The translations under genes were made by a program, and so were the position numbers. A stretch of DNA of 64,000 bases from positions 2,314,822 through 2,378,821 of the forward strand of contig JAOSKU010000001.1 in NCBI GenBank assembly GCA_027493445.1. The letters run 5' to 3'. This document shows, in pieces, positions 54,701 to 62,922 of the stretch. Position 1 is the first letter of the stretch; each line of letters begins with the position of its first letter. Source of the stretch: Thermoleophilia bacterium. GTDB lineage: Bacteria > Actinomycetota > Thermoleophilia > RBG-16-64-13. Under the pieces are notes generated by a model. That model did not search any database, was not told the DNA's origin, and was given only the letters and a program-made list of their open reading frames with translations.

Positions 54701-55475
54701 AACGCGCCACCGCCCAGCGTATGACCGGGTAGAGCGCCCCGGCCGAGACCATGATGGCCGCCACCTTGCCCACGGGACCGGGTACCACGAGTGCCTCGGC
54801 GAAGAGCATCCCCGCCACGATCAGGGCTACGCGACCTTCGCCGAACGTCCGGCGCCCGACGGGTCGGCGCTCGGTGTGGACGCGGCCCCCACTGGCGTCG
54901 ACCACGGCCGAGTAGCGCTCACCTTGGTAGGTGTAGCGCGCGGGATAGTACGCTCGCTCCTCGATCAGGAGCTCCGTCACATCAGGGTCGGCCACGGCGG
55001 TCTTCAGCTGGTCCCGCACGATGTCCTCGTCCACGGGCGCCTGTGTCGTTGGAACAGCTTCGAGCTCCGCGGCTACCCGCGACAGCCCCGCCAGCTCGGG
55101 AGCGGGTAGGGGGGCCAGAGGCTCGGCCGTATCGAGGCCGCGCCGGCGCGCTCGCAGGAATGGGAAGTACTGCAGCGGCCCAACGTGGACCTGAGTCTGT
55201 CTCTCCATGTCGCGGGGCACATCGGGCCCGGCGAACCAGGCGCGCAGGGCCTGACCGGCGGCCGCCTCACTCAGACGAGGCTTCTCGCGCAGGCGATGAA
55301 TGCGCACTCCTCCGGCCGGGTGCAGGGTCGAACCGCACCACGGGCAAACGAAGGTGTCGACCTGATGCGGTACGATCAACGGCGCCCCGCATTGCGGGCA
55401 CGGGACCTCGGTCTGCAGACCGGTCGCCTGCGACACTGAGTGCTGTGCGGTTCTCGGCTCCCCCTGATCCATCAT
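54693..55475 (-). CDS. Zinc-ribbon membrane protein of the SPFH cluster (first paralogue)
   Basis: 260 residues. Zinc ribbon CPQCGAPLIVPHQVDTFVCPWCG at about 26-48, middle domain with VHVGPLQYFPFLRAR and YYPARYTYQGERYSAVVDASGGRVH, and two short membrane helices at the C-terminus (VALIVAGMLFAEALVV; VAAIMVSAGALYPVIRWAV). First gene of the seven-gene minus-strand cluster. Shares YYPxxYxYxGxRY with the second paralogue, so these two arose by duplication. Confidence 0.78.
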   Translation of the reverse strand: MMDQGEPRTAQHSVSQATGLQTEVPCPQCGAPLIVPHQVDTFVCPWCGSTLHPAGGVRIHRLREKPRLSEAAAGQALRAWFAGPDVPRDMERQTQVHVGPLQYFPFLRARRRGLDTAEPLAPLPAPELAGLSRVAAELEAVPTTQAPVDEDIVRDQLKTAVADPDVTELLIEERAYYPARYTYQGERYSAVVDASGGRVHTERRPVGRRTFGEGRVALIVAGMLFAEALVVPGPVGKVAAIMVSAGALYPVIRWAVARYG

Positions 55476-55507
55476 GCCAGGAGAGTATCGGCCGGAGGCC
55501 CTGTAAT

Positions 55508-55596
55508 CATGAGCGGGCGTAGCCGGAGGCTACGGGCCCGACCGAGGACGCCGCATCACGCCGCCCAGTGCGGCCACGGAGCCACCGCGTTTCAGG
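55508..55596. repeat. Partial dispersed repeat (copy 8)
   Basis: GAGCGGGCGTAGCCGGAGGCTACGGGC carries the central hairpin, followed by the arm GCCGCCCAGTGCGGCC. It lies between the zinc-ribbon cluster and the release-factor-like gene and runs into the latter's 3' end. Confidence 0.7.
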
Positions 55597-56722
55597 CGTA
55601 CCGCAGAAGACCCCCGATACCCCCCAGCGACTCGAGGACTTCGACGTTCTCGGCCACCTCTACAAAGGTACCCTGCAGTATGGCGACCCGGATGGCCTCA
55701 CCCACGGCGTCATCGACGGGAACCATGCCTCCGCGGCACATCGGGCACGTTTCGCCGGGAATCAGCACCGCGAAGTCGCATTCCACGCAACGCCATCCAG
55801 ACGGCCGGTTCTCGCCATCGACCAGCAGGGTCCTCACCTGGCCCCGGTGCAGCGCACCCATGGTTTCGTCGAACCCGGCCACCCCGCGACCATGGGCTCC
55901 CAGGCCTTCGGCGATACGGGCGGCCAGGCGCTCCATCTCGGCCTGACGGGCCCCGTCACGAGCCTCGCGTGCCGTCACCAGGAGCTGAGCTACCGTCACC
56001 GCCGGGTCCCAGGCGATCTCGGCGACCACTCGTTTGGCCGCTCGAGGGCTCAAGGACTTGCGGAAGTGGGCGGCAATCTCGTGTTGCGCCGAGAGGATGA
56101 CCCGGCGCACGCCGGGCTTGCGGAGCAGACGATCGAGGGCCTGGGCTACGTCCCTATAGTGGAGCTCCACTAGGGTCTCCTGGCGGGCGGCCGCATAGTA
56201 CTCCTTGACCGGCACGTCGCCCGTCTCCCGGTCGGTGGACTTCAGATACGGTCCGGTGATGTCGGTCTCGCTGGCCAGGTGCAGCTCGTCGACCACGTAG
56301 ATGGTGCTCTCGTCGCGACTGACGCGCACTACGATGAACGGCTCGAGGCGGGACAGGGCGTGGATAAGGGGCCGCACGTAGGGTGACGGGCCCAACACCA
56401 ATCTGTTGCTCAGGCGCAGAGGAAGCTCGATCCGCTGAAAAAGCCCGGATCCCCCGTCGGCAAAGACAGACAGACCTTCCGTCTTCGAGGTGACGTCATA
56501 CTGCACGACGTCGAGGATGCGCTGCAGGTTGTCCTGCACGTGCCGCTTGCCATTCTTGTCCAGACCCCGCTCCTTGATGAGGCGATTGAACTCGCTGTTC
56601 AGGAAGGTCGGAGCCGTCTGACGCCAATCGTCGAGGCGGCTCGTGGAAAGAAAGGCCGAGAGGAACAGGCCGTCTGCGCTCCGAGCGCCGGCCAGATCCT
56701 TCAGAGAGTCACGTGTGATCAT
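55592..56722 (-). CDS. Bacterial archaeo-eukaryotic release-factor-like protein (baeRF/Vms1-like)
   Basis: 376 residues. The architecture matches bacterial eRF1-fold proteins: MITRDSLKDLAGARSADGLFLSAFLST at the N-terminus, GLSVFADGGSGLFQRIELPL and LVLGPSPYVRPLIHALSRLEPFIVVRVSRDESTIYVV in the middle, and RRVILSAQHEIAAHFRKSLSPRAAKRVV in the third domain, then a zinc ribbon CVECDF...CPMC near residue 315. By analogy with Vms1/ANKZF1, such proteins may release peptides from stalled ribosomes or cleave peptidyl-tRNA. Catalytic residues are not certain. Confidence 0.75.
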   Translation of the reverse strand: MITRDSLKDLAGARSADGLFLSAFLSTSRLDDWRQTAPTFLNSEFNRLIKERGLDKNGKRHVQDNLQRILDVVQYDVTSKTEGLSVFADGGSGLFQRIELPLRLSNRLVLGPSPYVRPLIHALSRLEPFIVVRVSRDESTIYVVDELHLASETDITGPYLKSTDRETGDVPVKEYYAAARQETLVELHYRDVAQALDRLLRKPGVRRVILSAQHEIAAHFRKSLSPRAAKRVVAEIAWDPAVTVAQLLVTAREARDGARQAEMERLAARIAEGLGAHGRGVAGFDETMGALHRGQVRTLLVDGENRPSGWRCVECDFAVLIPGETCPMCRGGMVPVDDAVGEAIRVAILQGTFVEVAENVEVLESLGGIGGLLRYA

Positions 56723-56787
56723 GGAGGCCCCTTTCTCGTTTCTCCCGGCGGCAAGGCGGGGAGCCGTCGACTACGGCGCGAGAAAGG

Positions 56788-57054
56788 TCACTCCATTTCG
56801 CGACCCCCTCGTCCGGCGGGGCGGGGATCTCTGGGGACGGGGGTGGCGTGCGCTTGCCGGGACTGCTCCTGCCTGAAGCGCTCCTCCCTCTCCTTGAAGC
56901 GACCGAGCAGCGCCGACTTGGCCTTGTCGCGGGCCGTGTCGGCCATGCTGAGGGTACCGGATTTGGAGAGCGCCGACTGCATCTTCTGTGTGGGAGTGGT
57001 CGGACGTTCCTCATCCGACGACCGGACGTTGCGCTCGACCTTCTTGTCCGCCAT
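56788..57054 (-). CDS. Hypothetical charged protein, 88 residues
   Basis: Starts at the ATG 57054 with AGGAGG 5 bases upstream, a very strong ribosome site. Lys/Arg/Glu-rich and probably disordered at both ends, with one helix (ARDKAKSALLGRFKEREERFRQEQSRQ). Upstream partner of the release-factor-like gene on the same strand. No family recognised. Confidence 0.65.
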   Translation of the reverse strand: MADKKVERNVRSSDEERPTTPTQKMQSALSKSGTLSMADTARDKAKSALLGRFKEREERFRQEQSRQAHATPVPRDPRPAGRGGREME

Positions 57055-57198
57055 GGTGTCCTCCTGACCGAACAGGCCGCGCCGCGCGCGGCCGGCAGAG
57101 TGGCTCGCATCGTGCCTTCTGTGTTGCTCATCTACCCGGAGCCCGTTTGCGGCTAAACTGGAGCGGCCGGTCCCCACGATCAGACTCCAGGGAGCCCC

Positions 57199-58941
57199 TT
57201 GACCCGACCCGAGAGACGCCTGCCAACCAACCGCGAGCTGGCCGACCTCTTCCAGACCATCGCCGACTACCTAGCCTTCGACGGGGCTACGGTCTACCGC
57301 GTCCTGGCCTACGAGAAGGCGGCCGAGACCTTCCGGGAACATGCCCTGTCGGTCGCCGAGATGGCCCGGCAGGGGAACCTGCGCTCCCTGCCGGGCATCG
57401 GCGAAACGACCGAGAAGAAAGTGGCCGAGTACCTGGAGACGGGCACCGTGGGGCTGCTCGAAACGCTGAGGGCCAGATACCCGGAAGGCGTCCTGGAGCT
57501 GATGCGCCTGCCCGGAGTGGGCCCCAAGAAGGCCCGCAAGCTTTGGGAGGCTCTGGGGGTAGCCGACCTCGCGACCCTCGAGGTCGCGGCGGAGGAAGGA
57601 CGGGTGCGCGACGTACCCGGTATGGGAGTTCGCACCGAGCAGAACCTGCTTGCCGCCATGGCCGCGCGGGAGAGACGGTCGGGGAGGCAGCTCCTGGGCG
57701 TAGTCGAGCCCCAGGCCTGGGCCTTGGTGGAGGCGCTTCGCTCCCACCAGGCGATCGAGGCGACCGACTACGCGGGCAGCTTGCGCAGGCGGCGCTCAAC
57801 CGTGCGCGACATCGACCTGGTGGTAGCCTCGCGCGACCCGGCGTCCGTCATGGCCTTCTTCTCGGCACGCCCCGAACTCGCCTCCGTGGAGCAGCAGGGC
57901 CCAACCAAGCTGGCCGCCCGCACGCACACCGAGCTGGCAGTGGACCTACGCGTGGTACCGCCCGAGTCGTACGGCAACCTGCTCCAGCACTTCACCGGCA
58001 GCGCCGACCACAACGTGGCCCTGCGCGGGTACGCGCAGCGCTTGGGCTTCAAGGTCTCGGAGTACAACGTCGAGGAGACGGCCACCGGCAGGCGCATCGT
58101 TTGCCGCACTGAGGCCCAAGTCTATGACACGCTGGGCTTGCCCTTCATCCCCCCAGAGTTGCGCGAGGACCGGGGCGAGCTCGAGGCGGCGCGCGAAGGC
58201 CGGCTGCCGCAGCTGATCGAGCTCTCTGACCTGCGCGGCGACTTGCACGTGCACTCCGATTGGTCCGATGGGCGAGCGACCATCCAGGCCATGGCCCTAG
58301 CCGCCCGTGAGCGGGGGCTCGAGTATGTCTGCTTCTGCGACCATTCCCGATCGTTGGGTATGGGCAAGGGCCTGGAGCCCGAGCAGGTGCTGGAGCAGAC
58401 CGAGGTGATCCGCCATGCCCAGGGGGAGGTCGAGGGCATCGCGCTTCTAACTGGCTCGGAGGTCGACATTCTGGCCGACGGCCGCATCGACCTGCCCGAC
58501 GAGGTGCTCGCCCGCTTGGACTTCGTCACCGCCAGCATCCATTCTGGTTTCTCCCAACCGGAAGAGCAGATTATGAAACGCCTGGCGGCGGCCATGGAGA
58601 ACCCCAACATCCACGCCATCGGCCACCCCACCGGGCGCCTCCTCGGACGGCGCGACCCTTACCACGTCGACGTCAGAGGACTCGTGGAGCTGGCCGCCAA
58701 GACCGGCACGATCCTGGAAATCAACGCGGCCTACCACCGCCTGGACCTCTCGGCCACCAATGCTCGGCTGGCCCGCGATCACGGCGTTCGCCTGGCTATC
58801 AATAGCGACGCCCACAGTCCGGCCGGCTACGACCTGCTACGTTTCGGCGTGGGAGAGGCCCGGCGAGGCTGGGTCGAAGCGGGCGACGTGGTGAACACCT
58901 TGCCCCTGAAGGAGCTCCGGAGCCTCCTCGGCCACCCGTAG
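57199..58941 (+). CDS. polX: DNA polymerase X family protein with PHP domain
   Basis: 580 residues from a TTG with AGGGAG 4 bases upstream. N-terminal helix-hairpin-helix repeats (LPGIGETTEKKVAEYL; LPGVGPKKARKLWEAL), family X polymerase palm (GSLRRRRSTVRDIDLVVAS with catalytic Asp, AVDLRVV), then the PHP exonuclease domain (DLRGDLHVHSDWSDGRATI, CFCDHS, TGSEVDILADG, HPTGRLLGRR, NSDAHSP). Gap-filling repair polymerase with 3'-5' exonuclease activity, common in bacteria. Confidence 0.96.
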   Translation: MTRPERRLPTNRELADLFQTIADYLAFDGATVYRVLAYEKAAETFREHALSVAEMARQGNLRSLPGIGETTEKKVAEYLETGTVGLLETLRARYPEGVLELMRLPGVGPKKARKLWEALGVADLATLEVAAEEGRVRDVPGMGVRTEQNLLAAMAARERRSGRQLLGVVEPQAWALVEALRSHQAIEATDYAGSLRRRRSTVRDIDLVVASRDPASVMAFFSARPELASVEQQGPTKLAARTHTELAVDLRVVPPESYGNLLQHFTGSADHNVALRGYAQRLGFKVSEYNVEETATGRRIVCRTEAQVYDTLGLPFIPPELREDRGELEAAREGRLPQLIELSDLRGDLHVHSDWSDGRATIQAMALAARERGLEYVCFCDHSRSLGMGKGLEPEQVLEQTEVIRHAQGEVEGIALLTGSEVDILADGRIDLPDEVLARLDFVTASIHSGFSQPEEQIMKRLAAAMENPNIHAIGHPTGRLLGRRDPYHVDVRGLVELAAKTGTILEINAAYHRLDLSATNARLARDHGVRLAINSDAHSPAGYDLLRFGVGEARRGWVEAGDVVNTLPLKELRSLLGHP

Positions 58942-58944
58942 GGG

Positions 58945-59040
58945 CTCGGTCCGAAACGAAGCCCCGGCCCCCAGGCCGCCCTGGCCGGTGCGATGCTTCA
59001 GAACGTAGCCTTGGCCGCCGAGGCGGTGCACCCGCGAAAC
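58945..59040. repeat. Partial dispersed repeat (copy 9)
   Basis: GAAACGAAGCCCCGGCCCCCAGG and GCCCTGGCCGGTGCGATGC, then a second arm copy CGTAGCCTTGGCCGCC. Starts at the polX stop codon; no ends or central hairpin are preserved. Confidence 0.65.
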
Positions 59041-59098
59041 ATGGGGTGTCCAGCGACGTATGGGAGGGTACAAGCGACGACAGGGAGAGCACCGAGCC

Positions 59099-59647
59099 AT
59101 GACGACACCTGCAGACACTACCAGTAGACGTCTCACACGCTCGAGGAAGGACCGCATGATCGCCGGTGTGGCCGGCGGTCTGGCCGAGTACCTCGAAGTC
59201 GACGCGTTGCTCGTGCGGCTGGCTTTCGTCGCTTTCGCGCTGGCCGCCGGTGTTGGCGTGCTCCTTTACATCGTCGCCTGGCTGATCGTCCCGGAGGAGA
59301 AGGAGAGTCCCATGGAACAGAACCCCTTGCCGCCCGAGGCGCCGCACCCCCCACAGCCCGAAGGGGGCCAGGCCCCTCCGGTGGATGCCACTGAGGCCGG
59401 CGTAGTTCCCAATCAGCAGTCGGTGACGGCGGAGACTCCGCCGGCGCCGCCGCCGGCCGCCGCGGGCCAGGCTCCCCCTCGGGAAGAATCGTCGCAGAAA
59501 CGGACCATCGCCGGCCTGATCCTCATCGTCATCGGTGCCGTGTTCTTCGCCAACCAGTTCCTCGATTGGCTCACTTGGGACACGTTGTGGCCGCTGGTGC
59601 TGATCGCCATCGGTGTGCTGGTTCTGATGCGGGGTCGGCGATCATGA
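59099..59647 (+). CDS. PspC domain membrane protein with C-terminal LiaI-like segment
   Basis: 182 residues from the ATG at 59099. PspC domain SRKDRMIAGVAGGLAEYLEVDALLVRLAF, one or two membrane helices (AFALAAGVGVLLYIVAWLIVP), then a long Pro/Ala/Gln-rich linker and another pair of helices (TIAGLILIVIGAVFFANQFLDWLTWDTLWPLVLIAIGVLVLM), the LiaF/DUF5668-type unit. Member of the phage-shock/envelope-stress repertoire. Overlaps the next gene by ATGA. Confidence 0.9.
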   Translation: MTTPADTTSRRLTRSRKDRMIAGVAGGLAEYLEVDALLVRLAFVAFALAAGVGVLLYIVAWLIVPEEKESPMEQNPLPPEAPHPPQPEGGQAPPVDATEAGVVPNQQSVTAETPPAPPPAAAGQAPPREESSQKRTIAGLILIVIGAVFFANQFLDWLTWDTLWPLVLIAIGVLVLMRGRRS

Positions 59648-60534
59648 CAGCCGGACGGGCCATCTGGGGCCTCATCCTGATCCTCATCGGAGGCGCCTTC
59701 CTGGCCGCCAACCTGGGGGTGCTCGACTGGGGCTTCGTGATCTCCCTTTGGAGACTCTGGCCCCTCGTCTTGGTTCTTCTGGGTCTCCGCGTCATCTTTC
59801 GGGGGCGGAACCAGTGGGTGGCCGCGGCTCTCATGCTGGCGGTCGTGGCCGGAGGGGTGGCCATCGCCGTGGCCGATTGGAAGGCCGACGGCTGGGCGAG
59901 CGGGAGCCGGGTGGTGCAGATCGAGGGGCCGGCCGCTGCCGGCTTCACGAGCGCCCAGGCCACCATCGACATCGGAGCCGCGCGAGTGGACATCCGAGGG
60001 GGCGACTCGGGGACGCTCGTGCGGGGCACCTACGAGTCTCGCCGCGAGCCGGTGATCTCCCAGCTGCCCGCCCAAGGCACGTACAGGCTGAAGATCGCGC
60101 AACGCGGCTCGTCCCTGTCCCTCTTCCCGGTATTCAACCCCACGCGCGAGAAGCTCGACCTCACTCTGGCTCCCGGGATCCCCTGGACGATCGATGTCGA
60201 CACGGGCGCCACCGACGCCACCCTCGATCTTGGTCGGGTGACGCTGGAGCGCCTGACAATCGATGCCGGGGCCAGTTCCATCGACGTGACGGTAGGCTCG
60301 GAGGTCGTGGATAGGGCTCAAGTCGTCATCAAGGGCGGTGCGGGCTCGTTCAAGCTGCGCGTCCCGCGAACCCTCGACCTCACGGTCCGGACGGACAGCG
60401 CCATCTCGTCGGTCAACATCGACCCCGCTCTGCAGCGTGGCCAGAACGACGTCTACACCTTCGATGGTGGGGGCAACAGCCTGACCGTCGAGCTGAGCGC
60501 GGGGCTCAGCTCGATCAGCGTGGATCTCTACTGA
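59644..60534 (+). CDS. LiaF/toast-rack-type membrane protein
   Basis: 296 residues. N-terminal LiaF-type helices (IWGLILILIGGAFLAANLGVLDWGFVISLWRLWPLVLVLLGLRVIF and a third near 60-80), then a repetitive beta-rich extracytoplasmic domain with repeated ID-type strands (STID-IGAARVDIRGGD, LDLTLAPGIPWTIDVDTGATDATLDLG, LTVELSAGLSSISVDLY) of the toast-rack family. Such proteins sense or damp envelope stress together with PspC. Forms a two-gene operon with it. Confidence 0.88.
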   Translation: MTAGRAIWGLILILIGGAFLAANLGVLDWGFVISLWRLWPLVLVLLGLRVIFRGRNQWVAAALMLAVVAGGVAIAVADWKADGWASGSRVVQIEGPAAAGFTSAQATIDIGAARVDIRGGDSGTLVRGTYESRREPVISQLPAQGTYRLKIAQRGSSLSLFPVFNPTREKLDLTLAPGIPWTIDVDTGATDATLDLGRVTLERLTIDAGASSIDVTVGSEVVDRAQVVIKGGAGSFKLRVPRTLDLTVRTDSAISSVNIDPALQRGQNDVYTFDGGGNSLTVELSAGLSSISVDLY

Positions 60535-60575
60535 CCCCGCAAGACCCGGACCTGAATCCACGCGGGTGGAGCCCG

Positions 60576-60990
60576 AGTGCGCGACTCGGAAGGACGGAGG
60601 CTCCCGGACCCGGGCCGCCCAGGGCGGTCTAGGGGCCGGGGCTTCGTTTCGAGCCGAGCGCCCCAAGCTCGGTTCGGAATGACGCCTCGCCGTCAGGGTG
60701 CGTTGGGTGCGGGCGAGGCCAGAGCTCGGGTCTGAATGACGCTTCGCCGCCAGGGTGCGCTGGGTGGAGGCGAGGCAAGGACGCAGGGAGCGGGCGTAGC
60801 GGAGCTACGGACGTGACCGAGGACACCGCATCGCACCGGCCAGGGCGGCCTGGGGGCCAAGGCTTCGTTCTGAGCCGAGCTCCCCGGACGCAGGGAGCGG
60901 GCGTAGCAGCGCTACGGACGCAACCGAGGACACCGCATCGCACCGTCCAGGGCGGCCTGGGGGCCGGGGCTTCGTTTCGAGCCGAGCGCC
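60576..60990. repeat. Dispersed intergenic repeat, composite copy (copy 10)
   Basis: About 415 bp of repeat units: two hairpins (GCGTAGCGGAGCTACGG near 60796 and GTAGCAGCGCTACGG near 60903), at least four inner units with ATGACGCYTCGC, and two arms GGGGGCCGGGGCTTCGTTTCGAGCCGAGCG at 60633 and 60960. Terminal inverted repeats are not evident. Confidence 0.8.
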
Positions 60991-60997
60991 TACCTTG

Positions 60998-61324
60998 CTA
61001 CGCCGACCCCGTGCGCTGCATCTCGGCGTAGCGCTCGCACAGGTCGCGGTAGGCCTGCTTGACGGCCTTCTGGGCGCCCCCCCCATAGTTGACGCGCAGC
61101 TCCTCGAGAATGGCTCCCTGGTCTGTGAAGAGGTTCGAACCTACCAGCAGCTCCTCGACGAAGGCTCGAGCTACCGGAGTGATCAGGGTAATGGAGGCCT
61201 GCAGGATAACATCGGTGGCTTTGTCCACCATGGCAACGATGGTCACCATCTGATAGACCTGGGCCGCGGCCGTAGTGTTGGGGAGTTTTGCGTACCCACA
61301 GCAGATGCAGCGATCGCCCGCCAT
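60998..61324 (-). CDS. Hypothetical protein with N-terminal Cys motif, 108 residues
   Basis: Starts at ATG 61324 (GGAGG upstream): MAGDRCICCGYAKLPNTTAAAQVYQMVTIVAMVDKATDVI. The CxxC plus a following helical body without catalytic motifs; the C-terminal part (QKAVKQAYRDLCERYAEMQR) is amphipathic. It is next to fatty-acid oxidation genes but separated by a repeat fragment, so no functional link is certain. Confidence 0.6.
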   Translation of the reverse strand: MAGDRCICCGYAKLPNTTAAAQVYQMVTIVAMVDKATDVILQASITLITPVARAFVEELLVGSNLFTDQGAILEELRVNYGGGAQKAVKQAYRDLCERYAEMQRTGSA

Positions 61325-61372
61325 CGGGACACCTCCACTTCCCGTCCGCTCCGGATGGATTCTAGCATGGCG

Positions 61373-61455
61373 TCGAAGAGCTCGTTTCAAGACGAAGCCT
61401 TCGCCACCACGGCCGTAGTGAGCGGCACCACGCGGCGCCCTCGGCCGCGATACAA
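61373..61455. repeat. Degenerate dispersed repeat fragment (copy 11)
   Basis: GAGCTCGTTTCAAGACGAAGCC matches the left arm of copy 7, then the sequence drifts. No hairpin or ends. It ends at the stop codon of the enoyl-CoA hydratase gene. Confidence 0.5.
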
Positions 61456-61456
61456 G

Positions 61457-62233
61457 CTAGCGGTGCTTGAACAGAGCCGGTCGCTTGGCCAGAAAGGCCT
61501 CCATGCCCTCGGTCTGGTCCTCGGTAGAGAAGGCCAGGCCGAACATATCGGCCTCCAGACGCAGCCCGCCGGCCAAGTCCTGGTCGAGGGCCCGGTTCAT
61601 GCAGGTCTTGGCGTAGTGAATCATGATGCCGCTCTTCGAGGCGATCACCTCGGCCATCTCTCTTACCTTCGGCATGAGCTCGGCCTGTGGGTAGACCGCG
61701 TTCGCCAGGCCCCACTCGAGGGCCTCTTGGGCGCCCACCATGCGACCGGTGTAGATGAGCTCTCGGGCGAAGCCCAAACCGCACAGCCGCACCAGACGCT
61801 GACTCCCGCCCCAGCCGGGGATGATACCCAGGTTGATCTCCGGCTGGCCGAAGCGCGCCGTCTCGGAGCAGATGCGGATGTCGCACGCCAAGGCGATCTC
61901 GCAGCCGCCCCCCAGGGCAAAACCGTTGACCGCCGCAATGACCGGTTGGGGGATCCGCTCGAGCGCGGATGTCACCATCTGCCCCAGCTCGGCGAAGGCC
62001 CGAGCTTCGGTGGGGGTCTTCTCCTTCATCTCCCGGATGTCGGCCCCGGCGGCGAAGGCCTTCTCGCCTGAACCGGTCAAGATAACCGCCCCCACGTCGT
62101 CCCGGTGCCCCACAGTGTGCAGCTCTCCCAGCAGGGCTTGCAGGACCTCTGTGTTGAAGGCGTTCAGCACATCGGGCCGGTTCAGCGTCATCGTGGCGAC
62201 GCGACCCTCGACCGCTACCTCGACGATCCCCAT
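61457..62233 (-). CDS. Enoyl-CoA hydratase/isomerase
   Basis: 258 residues of the crotonase fold. VEGRVATMTLNRPDVLNAFNTEVLQALLGEL, the oxyanion-hole GSGEKAFAAGADIREM, and FALGGGCEIALACDIRICSETARFGQPEINLGIIPGWGGSQRL with the catalytic Glu in GQPEINLGI. Hydrates trans-2-enoyl-CoA in fatty or amino acid degradation. Starts at ATG 62233, downstream of the repeat at 62264. Confidence 0.95.
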   Translation of the reverse strand: MGIVEVAVEGRVATMTLNRPDVLNAFNTEVLQALLGELHTVGHRDDVGAVILTGSGEKAFAAGADIREMKEKTPTEARAFAELGQMVTSALERIPQPVIAAVNGFALGGGCEIALACDIRICSETARFGQPEINLGIIPGWGGSQRLVRLCGLGFARELIYTGRMVGAQEALEWGLANAVYPQAELMPKVREMAEVIASKSGIMIHYAKTCMNRALDQDLAGGLRLEADMFGLAFSTEDQTEGMEAFLAKRPALFKHR

Positions 62234-62263
62234 GCAATCCACTCCCTTCGCTATCGAGCGGGC

Positions 62264-62432
62264 CCAGGAGGCTGTCGGAAAAAGAAACCTCGGCCGCCGG
62301 AGCGCACTGGGCGGCGCCACGCGTTGTCCTCAGTCGCGCCCGTAGCGCTGCTACGAGCGCTCCCTGCGTCCTAGCCTGGCGCATACCCAGCGCACTCCGG
62401 CGGCGAAGCGTCATTTCCCATCAGCCTGCTAG
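62264..62432. repeat. Dispersed intergenic repeat, complete single-unit copy (copy 12)
   Basis: Starts AGGAGGCTGTCGGAAAAAG, has the central hairpin GTAGCGCTGCTACG near 62342, and ends GCGTCATTTCCCATCAGCCTGCTAG. The terminal TAG is the stop codon of the B12-binding gene. Same size (about 168 bp) as copies 2 and 5. Confidence 0.88.
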
Positions 62433-62833
62433 AGCGCCTTTTCGGCCACCCGCTCCTCGATCGACTTGGTGATGTCGCCAGTACGTGCCCCTGGGGTGAA
62501 GACAGCAGCCACCCCCTGGGCGAGAAGGGCCTCCCGATCTTCGTCGGGAATAGTACCCCCCGCCAGCACCACGATGTCCCCCACGCCCTGTTCGCGCAGC
62601 AGACGCAGCACTTTGGGGACCAGGGTCATGTGCGCCCCCGAGAGAATGCTCAGACCCACGACGTCGGCGTCCTCCTGGATGGCGGTCTCAACAATCTGCT
62701 CGGCCGTCTGATGGAGGCCCGTGTAGATGACCTCCATACCTGCATCGCGCAGAGCGCGGGCAATGACCTTGGCCCCTCGGTCGTGGCCGTCCAGTCCTGG
62801 TTTCGCCATGACAACTCGGATCTTGCGTTTCAT
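62429..62833 (-). CDS. Methylmalonyl-CoA mutase, B12-binding C-terminal subunit
   Basis: 134 residues, the cobalamin-binding domain as a separate small subunit: [23 protein letters not shown] contains DxHxxG (Asp-Gly-His-Asp-Arg-Gly) with the lower-axial His; then [16 protein letters not shown] and [12 protein letters not shown]. Isomerises methylmalonyl-CoA to succinyl-CoA with a large subunit that is not in the window. The stop codon TAG belongs to the neighbouring repeat. Fits a propionyl-CoA or branched-chain oxidation role. Confidence 0.93.
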   Translation of the reverse strand: MKRKIRVVMAKPGLDGHDRGAKVIARALRDAGMEVIYTGLHQTAEQIVETAIQEDADVVGLSILSGAHMTLVPKVLRLLREQGVGDIVVLAGGTIPDEDREALLAQGVAAVFTPGARTGDITKSIEERVAEKAL

Positions 62834-62922
62834 GATGCCCTCCTCCAGCCGGAGCGATGCGCCCCACGTGCGCCGCCGCGACTCGTGATTCTAGACCACG
62901 CACCCGCCTCGGTACAGCCGCA

